64,000 bases of DNA from contig NZBE01000010.1 in NCBI GenBank assembly GCA_002687745.1, positions 38,666-102,665 of the forward strand, written 5' to 3'. Both the position numbers and the translations under genes were made by a program. The notes beneath the pieces were generated by a model, which did not search any database, was not told the origin of the DNA, and saw only the letters and a list, made by a program, of their open reading frames with translations. Below are positions 7,850-15,630 of the stretch, piece by piece. How positions within the stretch are numbered: the stretch's first letter is position 1; the number at the start of each line of letters is the position of its first letter. The stretch is from Acidimicrobiaceae bacterium (GTDB lineage Bacteria; Actinomycetota; Acidimicrobiia; Acidimicrobiales; MedAcidi-G1).

Positions 7850-9154
7850 TCAGCCCCGGGCCAGGCGGAGTGCCCGTTCGCCGACCTCTGCCAGAGTCCG
7901 TTCCATGTCGATCGTAAGCACCTCGCCGTCGGCCACGACCTTCTCCCCGGCAACCCAGACGTCCGTCACCCGGCGGCTGGACCCCGACCACGCCAAATGG
8001 GCGAGCAGCTCGTCAGGTTCTGTGATTGGCACGAACGTGGCGTGGTCCAGGTCGATCCGGATCATGTCGAGGGTGTTGCCGGGTTTCAGGCAGCCCGTGT
8101 CGTCGAGGCCGACCGCTGCGGCCGAGTGGCGGGTGGCCATGGCGAGCGTTTCCACAGCTGAGACCACCGTCGAGTCGAGCGCGTGGACCTTGGCCAGAAG
8201 TGCAGCCACCTTGACCTCCTCCCACAGGTCCAGCGAATCGTTGGAGGCAGGACCGTCGGTTCCGTAGCCGACGGTTACCCCCGCCTCACCCATCGCGACC
8301 AGAGGCGCGATGCCCGATCCCAACTTCATGTTGCTCACGGGGCAGTGGGCCACAGCGACCCCGTCGTCTGCCAGCAGTTCGATGTCGTCTGTGTCCAACC
8401 AGACGCAGTGGGCTGCCAGCACACGACCACCGAACACACCGTGGTCGTGGAGGATTCGCGTTATGGAATGGCCGTAGGCATCTTCAAGTTCGGTGCTCTC
8501 CTCACGGGTCTCGGCCAGGTGAATGTGGAGAAGTGTGTCGAGCGACCGGGCCAGGTCGGCCAACTCGGCAACGGCCTCGACCCCGAGGTCGTAGGCCGAA
8601 TGGGGGGCGATCCCGACGGTGATCCGCCCCGCCGGATCGTGGTTCCTGGAAAAGAAGTCGGAGATCTCCCCGGCCCGGTCACTGCCACTGGAGTGGAGTG
8701 CAGAGACGACCCCGGGCGTCATCACCAGGCGGGCACCCGACTCCCTGACGGCGTCGACAACCGCCTCCTCGAACAGGTACATCTCGCAGCTCGTGGTAAC
8801 ACCCGCCAGCAGCATCTCCGCCGACCCGAGCGTCATCCCCCACCAGGCATCCTCAGGGGTCATCCGGCCCTCGCGCGGCCACATCGCCTCGGCCAGCCAG
8901 CGTTGGAGGGGGAGGCCGTCGCCCGAGCCACGCACGAGGGTCATCGGCGTGTGGCAGTGGGCGTTCACCAGTCCCGGCATGAGCAGGCCACCGACGTCCT
9001 CGACCGTCACGGTGTCGTCTACAACGGGAGCGCTGCTGGCCGGGCCGGCCCAGGCGATCCGGCCGTCAACCGTGTCGACCACGCCGGGAGCGAACACGGA
9101 GTCGTCGGCGTCACAGGTGACCACGACATCAGCGGTGAAGCGCCGGTTTCCCAT
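7850..9154 (-). CDS. mtaD: 5'-methylthioadenosine/S-adenosylhomocysteine deaminase-like amidohydrolase
   Basis: A 434-residue amidohydrolase-superfamily TIM-barrel. Metal-ligand motifs are the HxH pair His66/His68 in NAHCHTPM, the His of HIHLAET, the His of AAHCVWL and the Asp of GTDGPASND. The HCPVSNMKLGSGIAP block and length match the MtaD group, which converts methylthioadenosine to methylthioinosine. Related enzymes deaminate S-adenosylhomocysteine, adenosine, 5'-deoxyadenosine or s-triazines. A deaminase role fits the rest of the cluster: the mtnP-family phosphorylase here carries a 6-oxopurine signature, and mtnA would take its sugar-phosphate product. It lies 6 bases after the aldolase-SDR gene, so both are probably co-transcribed. 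Confidence 0.8.
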   Translation of the reverse strand: MGNRRFTADVVVTCDADDSVFAPGVVDTVDGRIAWAGPASSAPVVDDTVTVEDVGGLLMPGLVNAHCHTPMTLVRGSGDGLPLQRWLAEAMWPREGRMTPEDAWWGMTLGSAEMLLAGVTTSCEMYLFEEAVVDAVRESGARLVMTPGVVSALHSSGSDRAGEISDFFSRNHDPAGRITVGIAPHSAYDLGVEAVAELADLARSLDTLLHIHLAETREESTELEDAYGHSITRILHDHGVFGGRVLAAHCVWLDTDDIELLADDGVAVAHCPVSNMKLGSGIAPLVAMGEAGVTVGYGTDGPASNDSLDLWEEVKVAALLAKVHALDSTVVSAVETLAMATRHSAAAVGLDDTGCLKPGNTLDMIRIDLDHATFVPITEPDELLAHLAWSGSSRRVTDVWVAGEKVVADGEVLTIDMERTLAEVGERALRLARG

Positions 9155-9160
9155 CGGTGC

Positions 9161-11131
9161 CTAGACGACCCGTTCGTTTCCGCCGTCGATCGGGATCTGG
9201 GCGCCCGTCGTGGCAGAGAACGTGTCGGAACACAACTCGACGGCCACCTTCGCCACACCAGCCGAGGTGACCTCCGTAGCCAGCAGGTTCCGGGTCTTGT
9301 ACTCGTCGACGCTCAGGCCGTAGTTGTCGGCCCGCTCCCTGAGGAGGTCGTCGTTCCAGAGGCCCGTGTCGAACACAGCGTCGGGATGGACCGTGTTGAC
9401 ACGAATACCGTCGTCGGCCCACTCCAGGGCGGCGACACGGGCCACCTGGGCGAGCGCAGCCTTGGAGGCTGAGTACGAGAGCGCCCCCCTGCCCGGTGCG
9501 GCGACGTTCTTCGAGCCGATGATCGACACCCGGCCTCCGACCGAGGACCTGACCAGGAACGGGTGGGTCGTGTGCAGGAGGTTGACTACCGAGTCGACGT
9601 TCACCGTCTGCACCGCTCGGTAGTCGTCCGCGTCCAGGTCGCTGATGGGGGCACTGGTTCCGAATATCCCCGCCGCTATCACGACGATGTCGAGTCCACC
9701 GAAGCGCCCCACAACGCCGTCGACAGCGGATGCCTGGGCCTCGGGGTCGGCTACGTCAACGGCCATGCCCAACCAGGCAGCGTGGTCAAATGTGGTCGTC
9801 ACAGTGGGGTCGATGTCCATTCCACCTACGGCGCAACCCCGTGCGAGCAGTTCGGCTGCGCACGCACGGCCGATGCCTGAGGCGGCTCCCGTGACCACGG
9901 CGACCATTCCGGCCAACTGCGCAGGCGGGCCAGCCAGCCGCAGCTTGGCCTGCTCCAGGTCCCAGTACTCGACGTCGAAGATGTCTCCGGCGCCAAGTGC
10001 CCTGTAGCCGTCGAGGCCGTCTTCGACGCGCTCGAGGGCGGGCATCGTGTGTTCGTAGATGTCAAAGGCAATGTCGGCCGCAGCGATTGTCCTACCGGCG
10101 GTGAGCACCCCCAGTTCCGGGTCGACCACGACGCGTGGTGCAGGGTCGAGCATCGTCAGATCGGTGTGTCCCCGGTGCTCGTGCTGCCTGAAGTAGTCCT
10201 CGTAGGCGGTGGTGTAGGCAGCCACGTCGCGGCCGACCATGGGAACGCGTTTCGTCCGGATCACGTGGTCGGGTGTGAGCGGCCCTCTTGAGGCCAGGCC
10301 TTCCAGGTCTGGACGCTGGACAAAGCGTGTCGATGTCTGGTCGCAGTGGCGGCACAACAGCATCGGATAGCCGGCGGCATGGGAGATGTCGCGGCGGAGG
10401 CTGGCCAGGGCCATCGTGTCCAGATCGGGGAGTGCCGTGGACGGTGGGCCCGGCAAGGGGGCGTTGTCGTCAAGCCAGCATTCGGCCCTCGAGATCAGTT
10501 CATGGTGTCTCGTATAGGCCTCCCGGGTCGATTCACCGAACGTGAACAGGCCGTGGTTGGCCAGGACCATCCCGACGGTTCCGGAGTTGACCTGATCGGC
10601 CCACGAGGCGGCCACCGCCCTGGCCAGGTCGAAACCGGGCATCACATAGGGAATGACAACCACGGAATCACCGAAGATCTCGTAGATGTGTTCACCTGGA
10701 TCACCGACATTGGTGAGGGAGACGATCGCATCGGCGTGGCTGTGGAGGACCGCAGGATGCGGGAGGAAGGCGTGCAGCAGGCTCTCGACGGACGGCGCAG
10801 GTGCTCCGGGATCGAAGCTCGCCGACATGAGCTCACGCATCATGTCGGGGTCAGAGAGCGAGTCGAGCGCCAACAGGTCCCTCAGCCGTGGCAGGGCCAG
10901 CGGGGCGAACCCCTGGGGCTCGATCGTCGCCAGGTCCCACCCCGAGCCCTTGACGAACAGTGCCTCGGAGGTGGAGCCGGTGATGTCGGTGAAAGGGGCC
11001 TTCACCGACGTGTTCCCGCCACCGTGGAGCACGAGGGCCGGATCCGAACCGATCAGACGCGACCCGTAGACGCATTCGTCGAGAGGGGTCTCAAGGGTCC
11101 CGGCTACGGCATTGTCCCAGCGGTCTTCCAC
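9161..11131 (-). CDS. Class II aldolase / short-chain dehydrogenase fusion
   Basis: A 656-residue two-domain protein. Residues 1-400 form a class II (fuculose/rhamnulose 1-phosphate type) aldolase: phosphate loop GGGNTS at 37-42, Glu116, zinc ligands His130 and His132 in LHSHAD, and His193 in NHGLFTFG. Residues about 408-656 form an SDR: TGAASGIG at 414-421 and a catalytic Ser540-Tyr553-Lys557 triad. The same architecture occurs in RhaEW proteins, which split rhamnulose 1-phosphate and oxidise lactaldehyde, but no rhamnose isomerase or kinase is nearby. With mtnA adjacent, the likelier substrate is a 5-deoxy- or 5-methylthio-ribulose 1-phosphate, split into DHAP and an aldehyde. The start is GTG with GGAAG upstream. 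Confidence 0.8.
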   Translation of the reverse strand: MEDRWDNAVAGTLETPLDECVYGSRLIGSDPALVLHGGGNTSVKAPFTDITGSTSEALFVKGSGWDLATIEPQGFAPLALPRLRDLLALDSLSDPDMMRELMSASFDPGAPAPSVESLLHAFLPHPAVLHSHADAIVSLTNVGDPGEHIYEIFGDSVVVIPYVMPGFDLARAVAASWADQVNSGTVGMVLANHGLFTFGESTREAYTRHHELISRAECWLDDNAPLPGPPSTALPDLDTMALASLRRDISHAAGYPMLLCRHCDQTSTRFVQRPDLEGLASRGPLTPDHVIRTKRVPMVGRDVAAYTTAYEDYFRQHEHRGHTDLTMLDPAPRVVVDPELGVLTAGRTIAAADIAFDIYEHTMPALERVEDGLDGYRALGAGDIFDVEYWDLEQAKLRLAGPPAQLAGMVAVVTGAASGIGRACAAELLARGCAVGGMDIDPTVTTTFDHAAWLGMAVDVADPEAQASAVDGVVGRFGGLDIVVIAAGIFGTSAPISDLDADDYRAVQTVNVDSVVNLLHTTHPFLVRSSVGGRVSIIGSKNVAAPGRGALSYSASKAALAQVARVAALEWADDGIRVNTVHPDAVFDTGLWNDDLLRERADNYGLSVDEYKTRNLLATEVTSAGVAKVAVELCSDTFSATTGAQIPIDGGNERVV

Positions 11132-11157
11132 GGTCTACTTCCTAGTTGGTCAGTCGG

Positions 11158-11931
11158 TCACCAGGTGGGCCGGGCCAGCACCCCGCCGTCGACGACAAGG
11201 TCGGTACCCGTGATCCAGCGGGAGAGGTCCGAACAGAGGAACACGCAGGCGTCACCCACATCCTCGGGTGTTCCGAGCCTCGTCAGCGGTGCTGTCCGGC
11301 GCCAGCGCTCAACTCCGTCGGGCCAGTCCTCTTCAAGGCCGGGGCGCGCGATCAGGCCCGGTGAGATGGTGTTCACTCGGACTCCGTCACCGCCGTAGGC
11401 CAGTGCGGCAGCACGGGCGTGCATGACCAGGGCCGCCTTGGAGGTTGCATAGTGGCCGTGAAGGTCGGTCGGGTGGTGGGCCTCGATCGATGCGATGTGG
11501 ACAATCGATCCACCCGATTGCCCGGTTCGCATTGCCCCTGCGGCCAGGCGGGTGAGGCGATGTGCTGCTGTGACGTTGACATCGATGGTCTCGGACCAGA
11601 CCTCGTCGGTCACCTCGTCAAACGGAACAACCGACTGGGTGGCGGCGTTGTTGACAAGGCCGTCTACCCGGCCGTGCATCTCCAGCGTCGATTCGATGAC
11701 CCGGGCAGGTCCATCCTGTGAGGTCAGGTCGGCCCTGACACCCGACACGGGGCTGCCGTCGAGGTCAAGTAGGTGGTCTGTCGGTGATGTTCGCGTGTGT
11801 GCCACGACGGTGGCACCCGCCGCAACGAGCCGGCCGACGATTCCCGTGCCCACGCCGCCGCCGGCGCCGGTCACGACGACAACGCTGCCCGAGAGGTCAA
11901 GCAACTCCGACGGCGACGCAGGACCCGTCAC
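11158..11931 (-). CDS. Short-chain dehydrogenase/reductase
   Basis: A 257-residue classical SDR. It has the cofactor motif TGAGGGVG near residue 21, NNAA near 92, the catalytic Ser in HIASIEA, YATSK, and the C-terminal G-T-VDGG. Within the cluster it could reduce or oxidise the aldehyde from the neighbouring aldolase, or act on a free sugar; neither is shown. The GTG start overlaps the upstream cupin stop by GTGA, and the aldolase-SDR gene follows after 26 bases, so the three genes form one minus-strand unit. Confidence 0.85.
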   Translation of the reverse strand: MTGPASPSELLDLSGSVVVVTGAGGGVGTGIVGRLVAAGATVVAHTRTSPTDHLLDLDGSPVSGVRADLTSQDGPARVIESTLEMHGRVDGLVNNAATQSVVPFDEVTDEVWSETIDVNVTAAHRLTRLAAGAMRTGQSGGSIVHIASIEAHHPTDLHGHYATSKAALVMHARAAALAYGGDGVRVNTISPGLIARPGLEEDWPDGVERWRRTAPLTRLGTPEDVGDACVFLCSDLSRWITGTDLVVDGGVLARPTW

Positions 11932-12383
11932 GGCTGCCCATCCCGGACGAGTTTGGAGATACGGGATGTCGCCGCGGGGAACCTGGCGCTGAGGCTCTCG
12001 GCTGATCCCAACTCGAATCCATCGGGGTTGTAGGGGGGTGCCAGCGTGGTTCCCACGAGAGACCAGTCGCCCATGGTCGAGGCACCCATCCAGGTGCCAG
12101 TCGGGACTGCAATGAAGGGTCGCTGGCCTGCTGCCAGATCGTCTCCGAGCACGGGCGTTGCGACCGAGCCGTCGGGTTCAAGAAGCAGGAAGTCGACCGG
12201 GGAACCCATGTAGTGGTGCCACAACTCGGTCCGGTCGAGGCGGTGCATGGCTGAAAAGTCGTCCGGTTGCATGAGGTAGTAGATGGCCGATCCGTGTTCG
12301 TCGTGCCAGGTCTCGGCCCACATGCCACCCTCGAGCGGCAGGGGCTTGAGCCCGAGGATGGCGGAGATCTCTTCGGCGGTCAT
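11928..12383 (-). CDS. DUF985 (cupin_5) family protein
   Basis: A 151-residue cupin of the DUF985 type. The pattern LGLKPLPLEGGMWAET, then IYYLM, DDFSAMHRLDRTELWHHYMGSP and the later SLVGTTLAPPY is typical of that family. Some members bind sugars or small phosphorylated ligands, but no firm function exists. It is not acireductone dioxygenase (MtnD), the cupin of classical methionine salvage, because the HxHxxxxE metal motif is absent. ATG 12383 is chosen where family homology starts; a TTG ten codons upstream is the alternative and lies nearer the predicted promoter. It is the first gene of the minus arm facing mtnA. Confidence 0.72.
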   Translation of the reverse strand: MTAEEISAILGLKPLPLEGGMWAETWHDEHGSAIYYLMQPDDFSAMHRLDRTELWHHYMGSPVDFLLLEPDGSVATPVLGDDLAAGQRPFIAVPTGTWMGASTMGDWSLVGTTLAPPYNPDGFELGSAESLSARFPAATSRISKLVRDGQP

Positions 12384-12426
12384 GTGGTCGTCGGCATCCT
12401 CTGTGTTGCCCAAGGGCCGACGGGAC

Positions 12427-12433
12427 GATACTA
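12427..12433. promoter_or_regulatory. Divergent promoter between the cupin and mtnA arms
   Basis: The 80-base gap holds overlapping -10-like boxes on both strands: TAGTAT on the minus strand (12428-12433) and GATACT on the plus strand (12427-12432), centred on the palindrome ACTAGT. The two arms could therefore share one control point. No -35 hexamers are convincing. Confidence 0.4.
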
Positions 12434-12463
12434 GTTGTCCGACGACTACCCGGAGACTGGACC

Positions 12464-13489
12464 ATGAGCGAGCTTGGTGGGAGGACCCTTGACTGGGTCG
12501 ACGGCGCCATATTGATGGTTGACCAGACGAAGCTGCCTACGTCCGTCGAGATGTTGCGGATCACGGCCGTGTCCGATCTGGTCGATGCCATCCGTCGGCT
12601 GTCGGTTCGCGGGGCGCCGGCAATAGGCGTCGCCGGTGCATTCGGGGTGGCCCTGGCAGCCAACGCGAACGGTGTGGGGACACAGGGGTTTGAGGCCGAT
12701 GTGGAGTCGATTCGGTCGGCTCGTCCCACGGCAGTGAATCTGGCGAAGATGGTGGACAGGGTTGTGTGCGTCTCCGGAGCTGGACCTGAAGCCGTCCTGG
12801 CCGAAGCCATGGCCGTCAGGAACGAAGAGTTGCTGGCGTCGCTGAACATGGGCGAGCGCGGCGCCGATCTGATGGCCGGAATTGCCGGCGGGGCCAACTC
12901 GATCCGGGCCCTTACAATCTGCAACACCGGCGGCCTCGCAAGCGTTGAACGTGGGACCGCCCTGGCTGTCATCCAGACACTCCATGAGCGTGGCTGTCTC
13001 GAGGAGGCAATTGCCCTCGAGACCCGACCTCTCCTGCAGGGCGCGCGCCTGACCGCCTGGGAACTCCAGCAGATGGCTGCCCCGTTCCGTCTGATCGTCG
13101 ACTCGGCGGGACCGCACCTGATCTCCAGGGGGTTCGCCGATGTCGTCCTGGCTGGTGCTGACCGGATAGCCGCCAACGGCGATACGGCCAACAAGATCGG
13201 CACCTTCTCACTGGCACTGGCTGCCAGACACTCCGGCGTCCCGTTTGTGATTGTCGCCCCCGAGTCCACGATCGACATGGCCACGGCCTGCGGCGGTGAC
13301 ATCCAGATTGAGAACCGGGGTGATGACGAGGTCATCTGTTTCGGGGGAGTTCCGATGGCTCCAGAGGGCACACGAACCATCAACCCGGCATTCGACGTCA
13401 CCCCGTCCGATCTCATCACGGCGATAGTCACCGACACACGGGTCGTCCGACTCGACCAGGGCGAGACCCTCGATACGGTTCGGTCGTGA
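12464..13489 (+). CDS. mtnA: Methylthioribose-1-phosphate isomerase
   Basis: A 341-residue member of the eIF2B-related isomerases that converts 5-methylthioribose 1-phosphate to 5-methylthioribulose 1-phosphate. Diagnostic motifs are RGAPAIG at 49-55, the catalytic Cys153 in TICNTGG, ETRPLLQGARLT near 186 and the catalytic Asp233 in GADRIAANGDTANKIGT. Homologues also act on 5-deoxyribose 1-phosphate. It begins the plus arm and is followed by an ABC importer and an mtnP-family phosphorylase whose product is this enzyme's substrate. GGAG lies about 10 bases before the ATG. mtnB, C, D, E and K are not in the window. Confidence 0.93.
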   Translation: MSELGGRTLDWVDGAILMVDQTKLPTSVEMLRITAVSDLVDAIRRLSVRGAPAIGVAGAFGVALAANANGVGTQGFEADVESIRSARPTAVNLAKMVDRVVCVSGAGPEAVLAEAMAVRNEELLASLNMGERGADLMAGIAGGANSIRALTICNTGGLASVERGTALAVIQTLHERGCLEEAIALETRPLLQGARLTAWELQQMAAPFRLIVDSAGPHLISRGFADVVLAGADRIAANGDTANKIGTFSLALAARHSGVPFVIVAPESTIDMATACGGDIQIENRGDDEVICFGGVPMAPEGTRTINPAFDVTPSDLITAIVTDTRVVRLDQGETLDTVRS

Positions 13490-13541
13490 CCGGATTACCG
13501 GCCTTCAGCGCCGAGTCGTAGGCCCTGCCCCCAACCCCACC

Positions 13542-13547
13542 TAGTCT
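13542..13547 (+). promoter_or_regulatory. -10 box before the micro-ORF and ABC permease
   Basis: TAGTCT lies 6 nt before the GTG of a 13-codon micro-ORF that runs into the permease start. The spacing equals that of the leaderless promoters elsewhere in the window, which would let the importer genes be expressed without mtnA. Confidence 0.4.
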
Positions 13548-13553
13548 GCTGCG

Positions 13554-13595
13554 GTGACAACAGGCCCGTCCGTCAGATTGCGACCAGCATCATGA
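13554..13595 (+). CDS. Putative 13-codon leader peptide overlapping the permease start
   Basis: GTG 13554 opens a 13-codon frame ending in TGA 13593-13595, which overlaps the permease ATG as ATGA. A TAGTCT box sits exactly 6 nt before the GTG. No ribosome-binding site is visible for the permease ATG, so translation of this leader could deliver ribosomes to it. The peptide has no recognisable motif. Chance is a real alternative in such GC-rich DNA. Confidence 0.35.
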   Translation: MTTGPSVRLRPAS

Positions 13596-14641
13596 AGATG
13601 CTGAAACCCGTAGCGGTTCCCCTCATCGCAGTTGGTCTGGCCCTCGGTATTGGCGCCATTATCCTGGCGGTCTCGGGCGCCAACCCCATCGAGGCATACG
13701 GGGCACTGATCGACGGATCGCTCTCCAGCCAGAAGACAGTCGGTCGGACCCTCGAGAAGGCCACCCCACTCATCATGGGTGGCCTGGCAGTGGCATTTGC
13801 CTTCCGGGCCGGGCTCTTCAACATCGGTGGCCAGGGCCAGCTGGTGGTCGGAGGGATCTTTTCAGCCGCTGTGGGCTTCGGCTTCGAGGGTCTTCCGTGG
13901 ATCATCCATGCGCCCATGGCTCTCGCCATCGGCGCCCTGGCCGGCGCAGCCTGGGGTTCGATAGCGGGCATCCTCAAGGCCACCCGTGGAGCCCACGAGG
14001 TGATCACGACGATCATGCTCAACTTTGTTGCCCTCAACCTCACGGACTGGCTGGCCTCGAACCCCTGGAAGGACGAGGGGATCCTGTCGCGTACCCCGGC
14101 GGTTGAGGAGAGCGCCCTGATCCCACTCTGGGGATCATTCCCAACCGGCTTCCTCGTGGCAGTCGCCGCCAGCATCGGTTGCTGGTACCTGCTGGAGAGG
14201 ACCAACCTGGGCTTTGAGATCCGCTCCGTCGGACTCAACGGAGACGCTGCCAGATACGTCGGGATATCGGTCCAGCGGATCGTTATTGCCACCATGGCGA
14301 TAAGCGGACTCCTTGCCGGTGCCGGCGGCGCCATCGAGACCCAGGGGGTGATTGGCAGGTACGAACCGGGCTTCAACGCCGGGTTGGGCTTCAACGGCAT
14401 CACCATCGCCCTGTTGGCCCGGAACCACCCACTCGGCGTCATCCCGGCGGCCTTGTTGATCGGGGCCATGGAGGCCGGAGGTTCGATGATGCAGTTCAAC
14501 GCCGACGTGGCACCAGAGATCACCGACATCATCGAGGCACTGATGCTCCTGTTCGTGGCGACACCGATCGTGGTCCGGTGGTTCTTCTCCCGCCAGGAGG
14601 TCGCAGAGGTCTCCGTCACCGCCGGCTGGGGTTCGTCATGA
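13592..14641 (+). CDS. BMP/nucleoside-type ABC transporter permease 1
   Basis: A 349-residue membrane permease of the branched-chain/RbsC-like family, in the branch used by purine-nucleoside importers (NupP/YufP type). It has about nine hydrophobic segments, the early LFNIGGQGQLVVGG block and the central HEVITTIMLNFVA motif near residue 135, which is conserved in these permeases. It forms one half of the membrane channel with the next gene, whose start overlaps its stop by ATGA. The likely cargo is a nucleoside, judging from family and from the flanking nucleoside-salvage genes. Confidence 0.85.
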   Translation: MKMLKPVAVPLIAVGLALGIGAIILAVSGANPIEAYGALIDGSLSSQKTVGRTLEKATPLIMGGLAVAFAFRAGLFNIGGQGQLVVGGIFSAAVGFGFEGLPWIIHAPMALAIGALAGAAWGSIAGILKATRGAHEVITTIMLNFVALNLTDWLASNPWKDEGILSRTPAVEESALIPLWGSFPTGFLVAVAASIGCWYLLERTNLGFEIRSVGLNGDAARYVGISVQRIVIATMAISGLLAGAGGAIETQGVIGRYEPGFNAGLGFNGITIALLARNHPLGVIPAALLIGAMEAGGSMMQFNADVAPEITDIIEALMLLFVATPIVVRWFFSRQEVAEVSVTAGWGSS

Positions 14642-15630
14642 GCGACCTGTTCATCCGTTTCCGCTGGGTCATCCTCACAATCCTCGTGTTTGTGTTCGTC
14701 ACCCTGTTCACCGCCGAGTTTCAACAGGCTCAGACAACGGCGGTCCTTGCCAGCGCACTACGGCAGTCCACGCCGCTGCTCTTTGGAGCACTGTGCGGGG
14801 TTCTGTGCGAGCGATCCGGTGTGGTGAACATCGGCATCGAGGGCCAGATGCTGCTGTCTGCCTTCGTAGGTTTCATGGTCGCATCGGCAACCGGGAGCCT
14901 TGTCGCCGGGATCCTGGCTGGCATGGCCACAGGAGCACTCATGGGGGCTGGTCTGGCCGGACTGTCGGTGACCCTGCAGGGCGACCAGATAATCGCAGGC
15001 ACCGTCCTCAACATTGCAGCATTCGGAATCAGCAGCTACTTCTTCCAGCAGGGGCTCACCCTGCCGTCGGGAAAGACCTCCCCGGTGTCGTTGGGCCCGC
15101 TGGCAGACCTACCGGTCATCGGGAGGGTGTTCTTCATCAACCCTCCCCTCACCTACCTCTCCCTCATCCTCATCTGGCTCGTCTGGTTCGTGTTGTTCCG
15201 AACCAGATGGGGGCTCTGGACCCGGTCGGTGGGCGAGGTCCCCAGCGCAGCCGAGACGGTCGGAATCTCGGTGGCACGGGTCCGATACACCAACCTCATT
15301 GCGGGCGGATGCCTCGCCGGGCTGGGTGGCGCCTACCTCAGCCTTGAGGCGGTCGGATCCTTCGAGCGGATGATGACCAACGGGAGGGGCTTCGTGGCCC
15401 TGGCGGTGATGATCTTCGGACGCTGGAACCCGATAGGAATCTGGGGTGCAGCGCTCCTGTTCGGTTACGCCAGTGCCGTCCAGACACAACTCCAGTTCCG
15501 CGGCTGGCTGGCTGACGACCCGCAGTTCATCGGGATGATCCCGTACGTCGTCTGCATCGTCGTCCTGGCCGGATTCGTCGGTCGTGCCCGACCACCTGCT
15601 GCCATTGGACAGCCCTACAGCCGTGAGTGA
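14638..15630 (+). CDS. BMP/nucleoside-type ABC transporter permease 2
   Basis: A 330-residue second permease of the same family (NupQ/YufQ type). The block RSGVVNIGIEGQMLLSAFVG near residue 58 and QGDQIIAGTVLNI near 115 are typical. ATG 14638 is chosen because it overlaps the preceding permease stop (ATGA); the frame runs on upstream but only as a shadow of that gene. It pairs with permease 1 and is energised by the ATPase that follows. No periplasmic-type BMP lipoprotein gene is present in this cluster. Confidence 0.86.
   Translation: MSDLFIRFRWVILTILVFVFVTLFTAEFQQAQTTAVLASALRQSTPLLFGALCGVLCERSGVVNIGIEGQMLLSAFVGFMVASATGSLVAGILAGMATGALMGAGLAGLSVTLQGDQIIAGTVLNIAAFGISSYFFQQGLTLPSGKTSPVSLGPLADLPVIGRVFFINPPLTYLSLILIWLVWFVLFRTRWGLWTRSVGEVPSAAETVGISVARVRYTNLIAGGCLAGLGGAYLSLEAVGSFERMMTNGRGFVALAVMIFGRWNPIGIWGAALLFGYASAVQTQLQFRGWLADDPQFIGMIPYVVCIVVLAGFVGRARPPAAIGQPYSRE

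Noticed and set aside
9161..11131. Assignment as a rhamnose-pathway RhaEW enzyme
   Set aside because: The architecture fits, but rhamnose isomerase, rhamnulokinase and a rhamnose transporter are all absent, while mtnA and mtnP-family genes are adjacent.
11928..12383. The cupin as acireductone dioxygenase (MtnD) of classical methionine salvage
   Set aside because: It lacks the HxHxxxxE metal-binding motif and matches the DUF985 pattern instead.
12384..12463. A SAM-sensing riboswitch before mtnA
   Set aside because: The gap is only 80 bases and contains no kink-turn or multi-stem arrangement that I could recognise.
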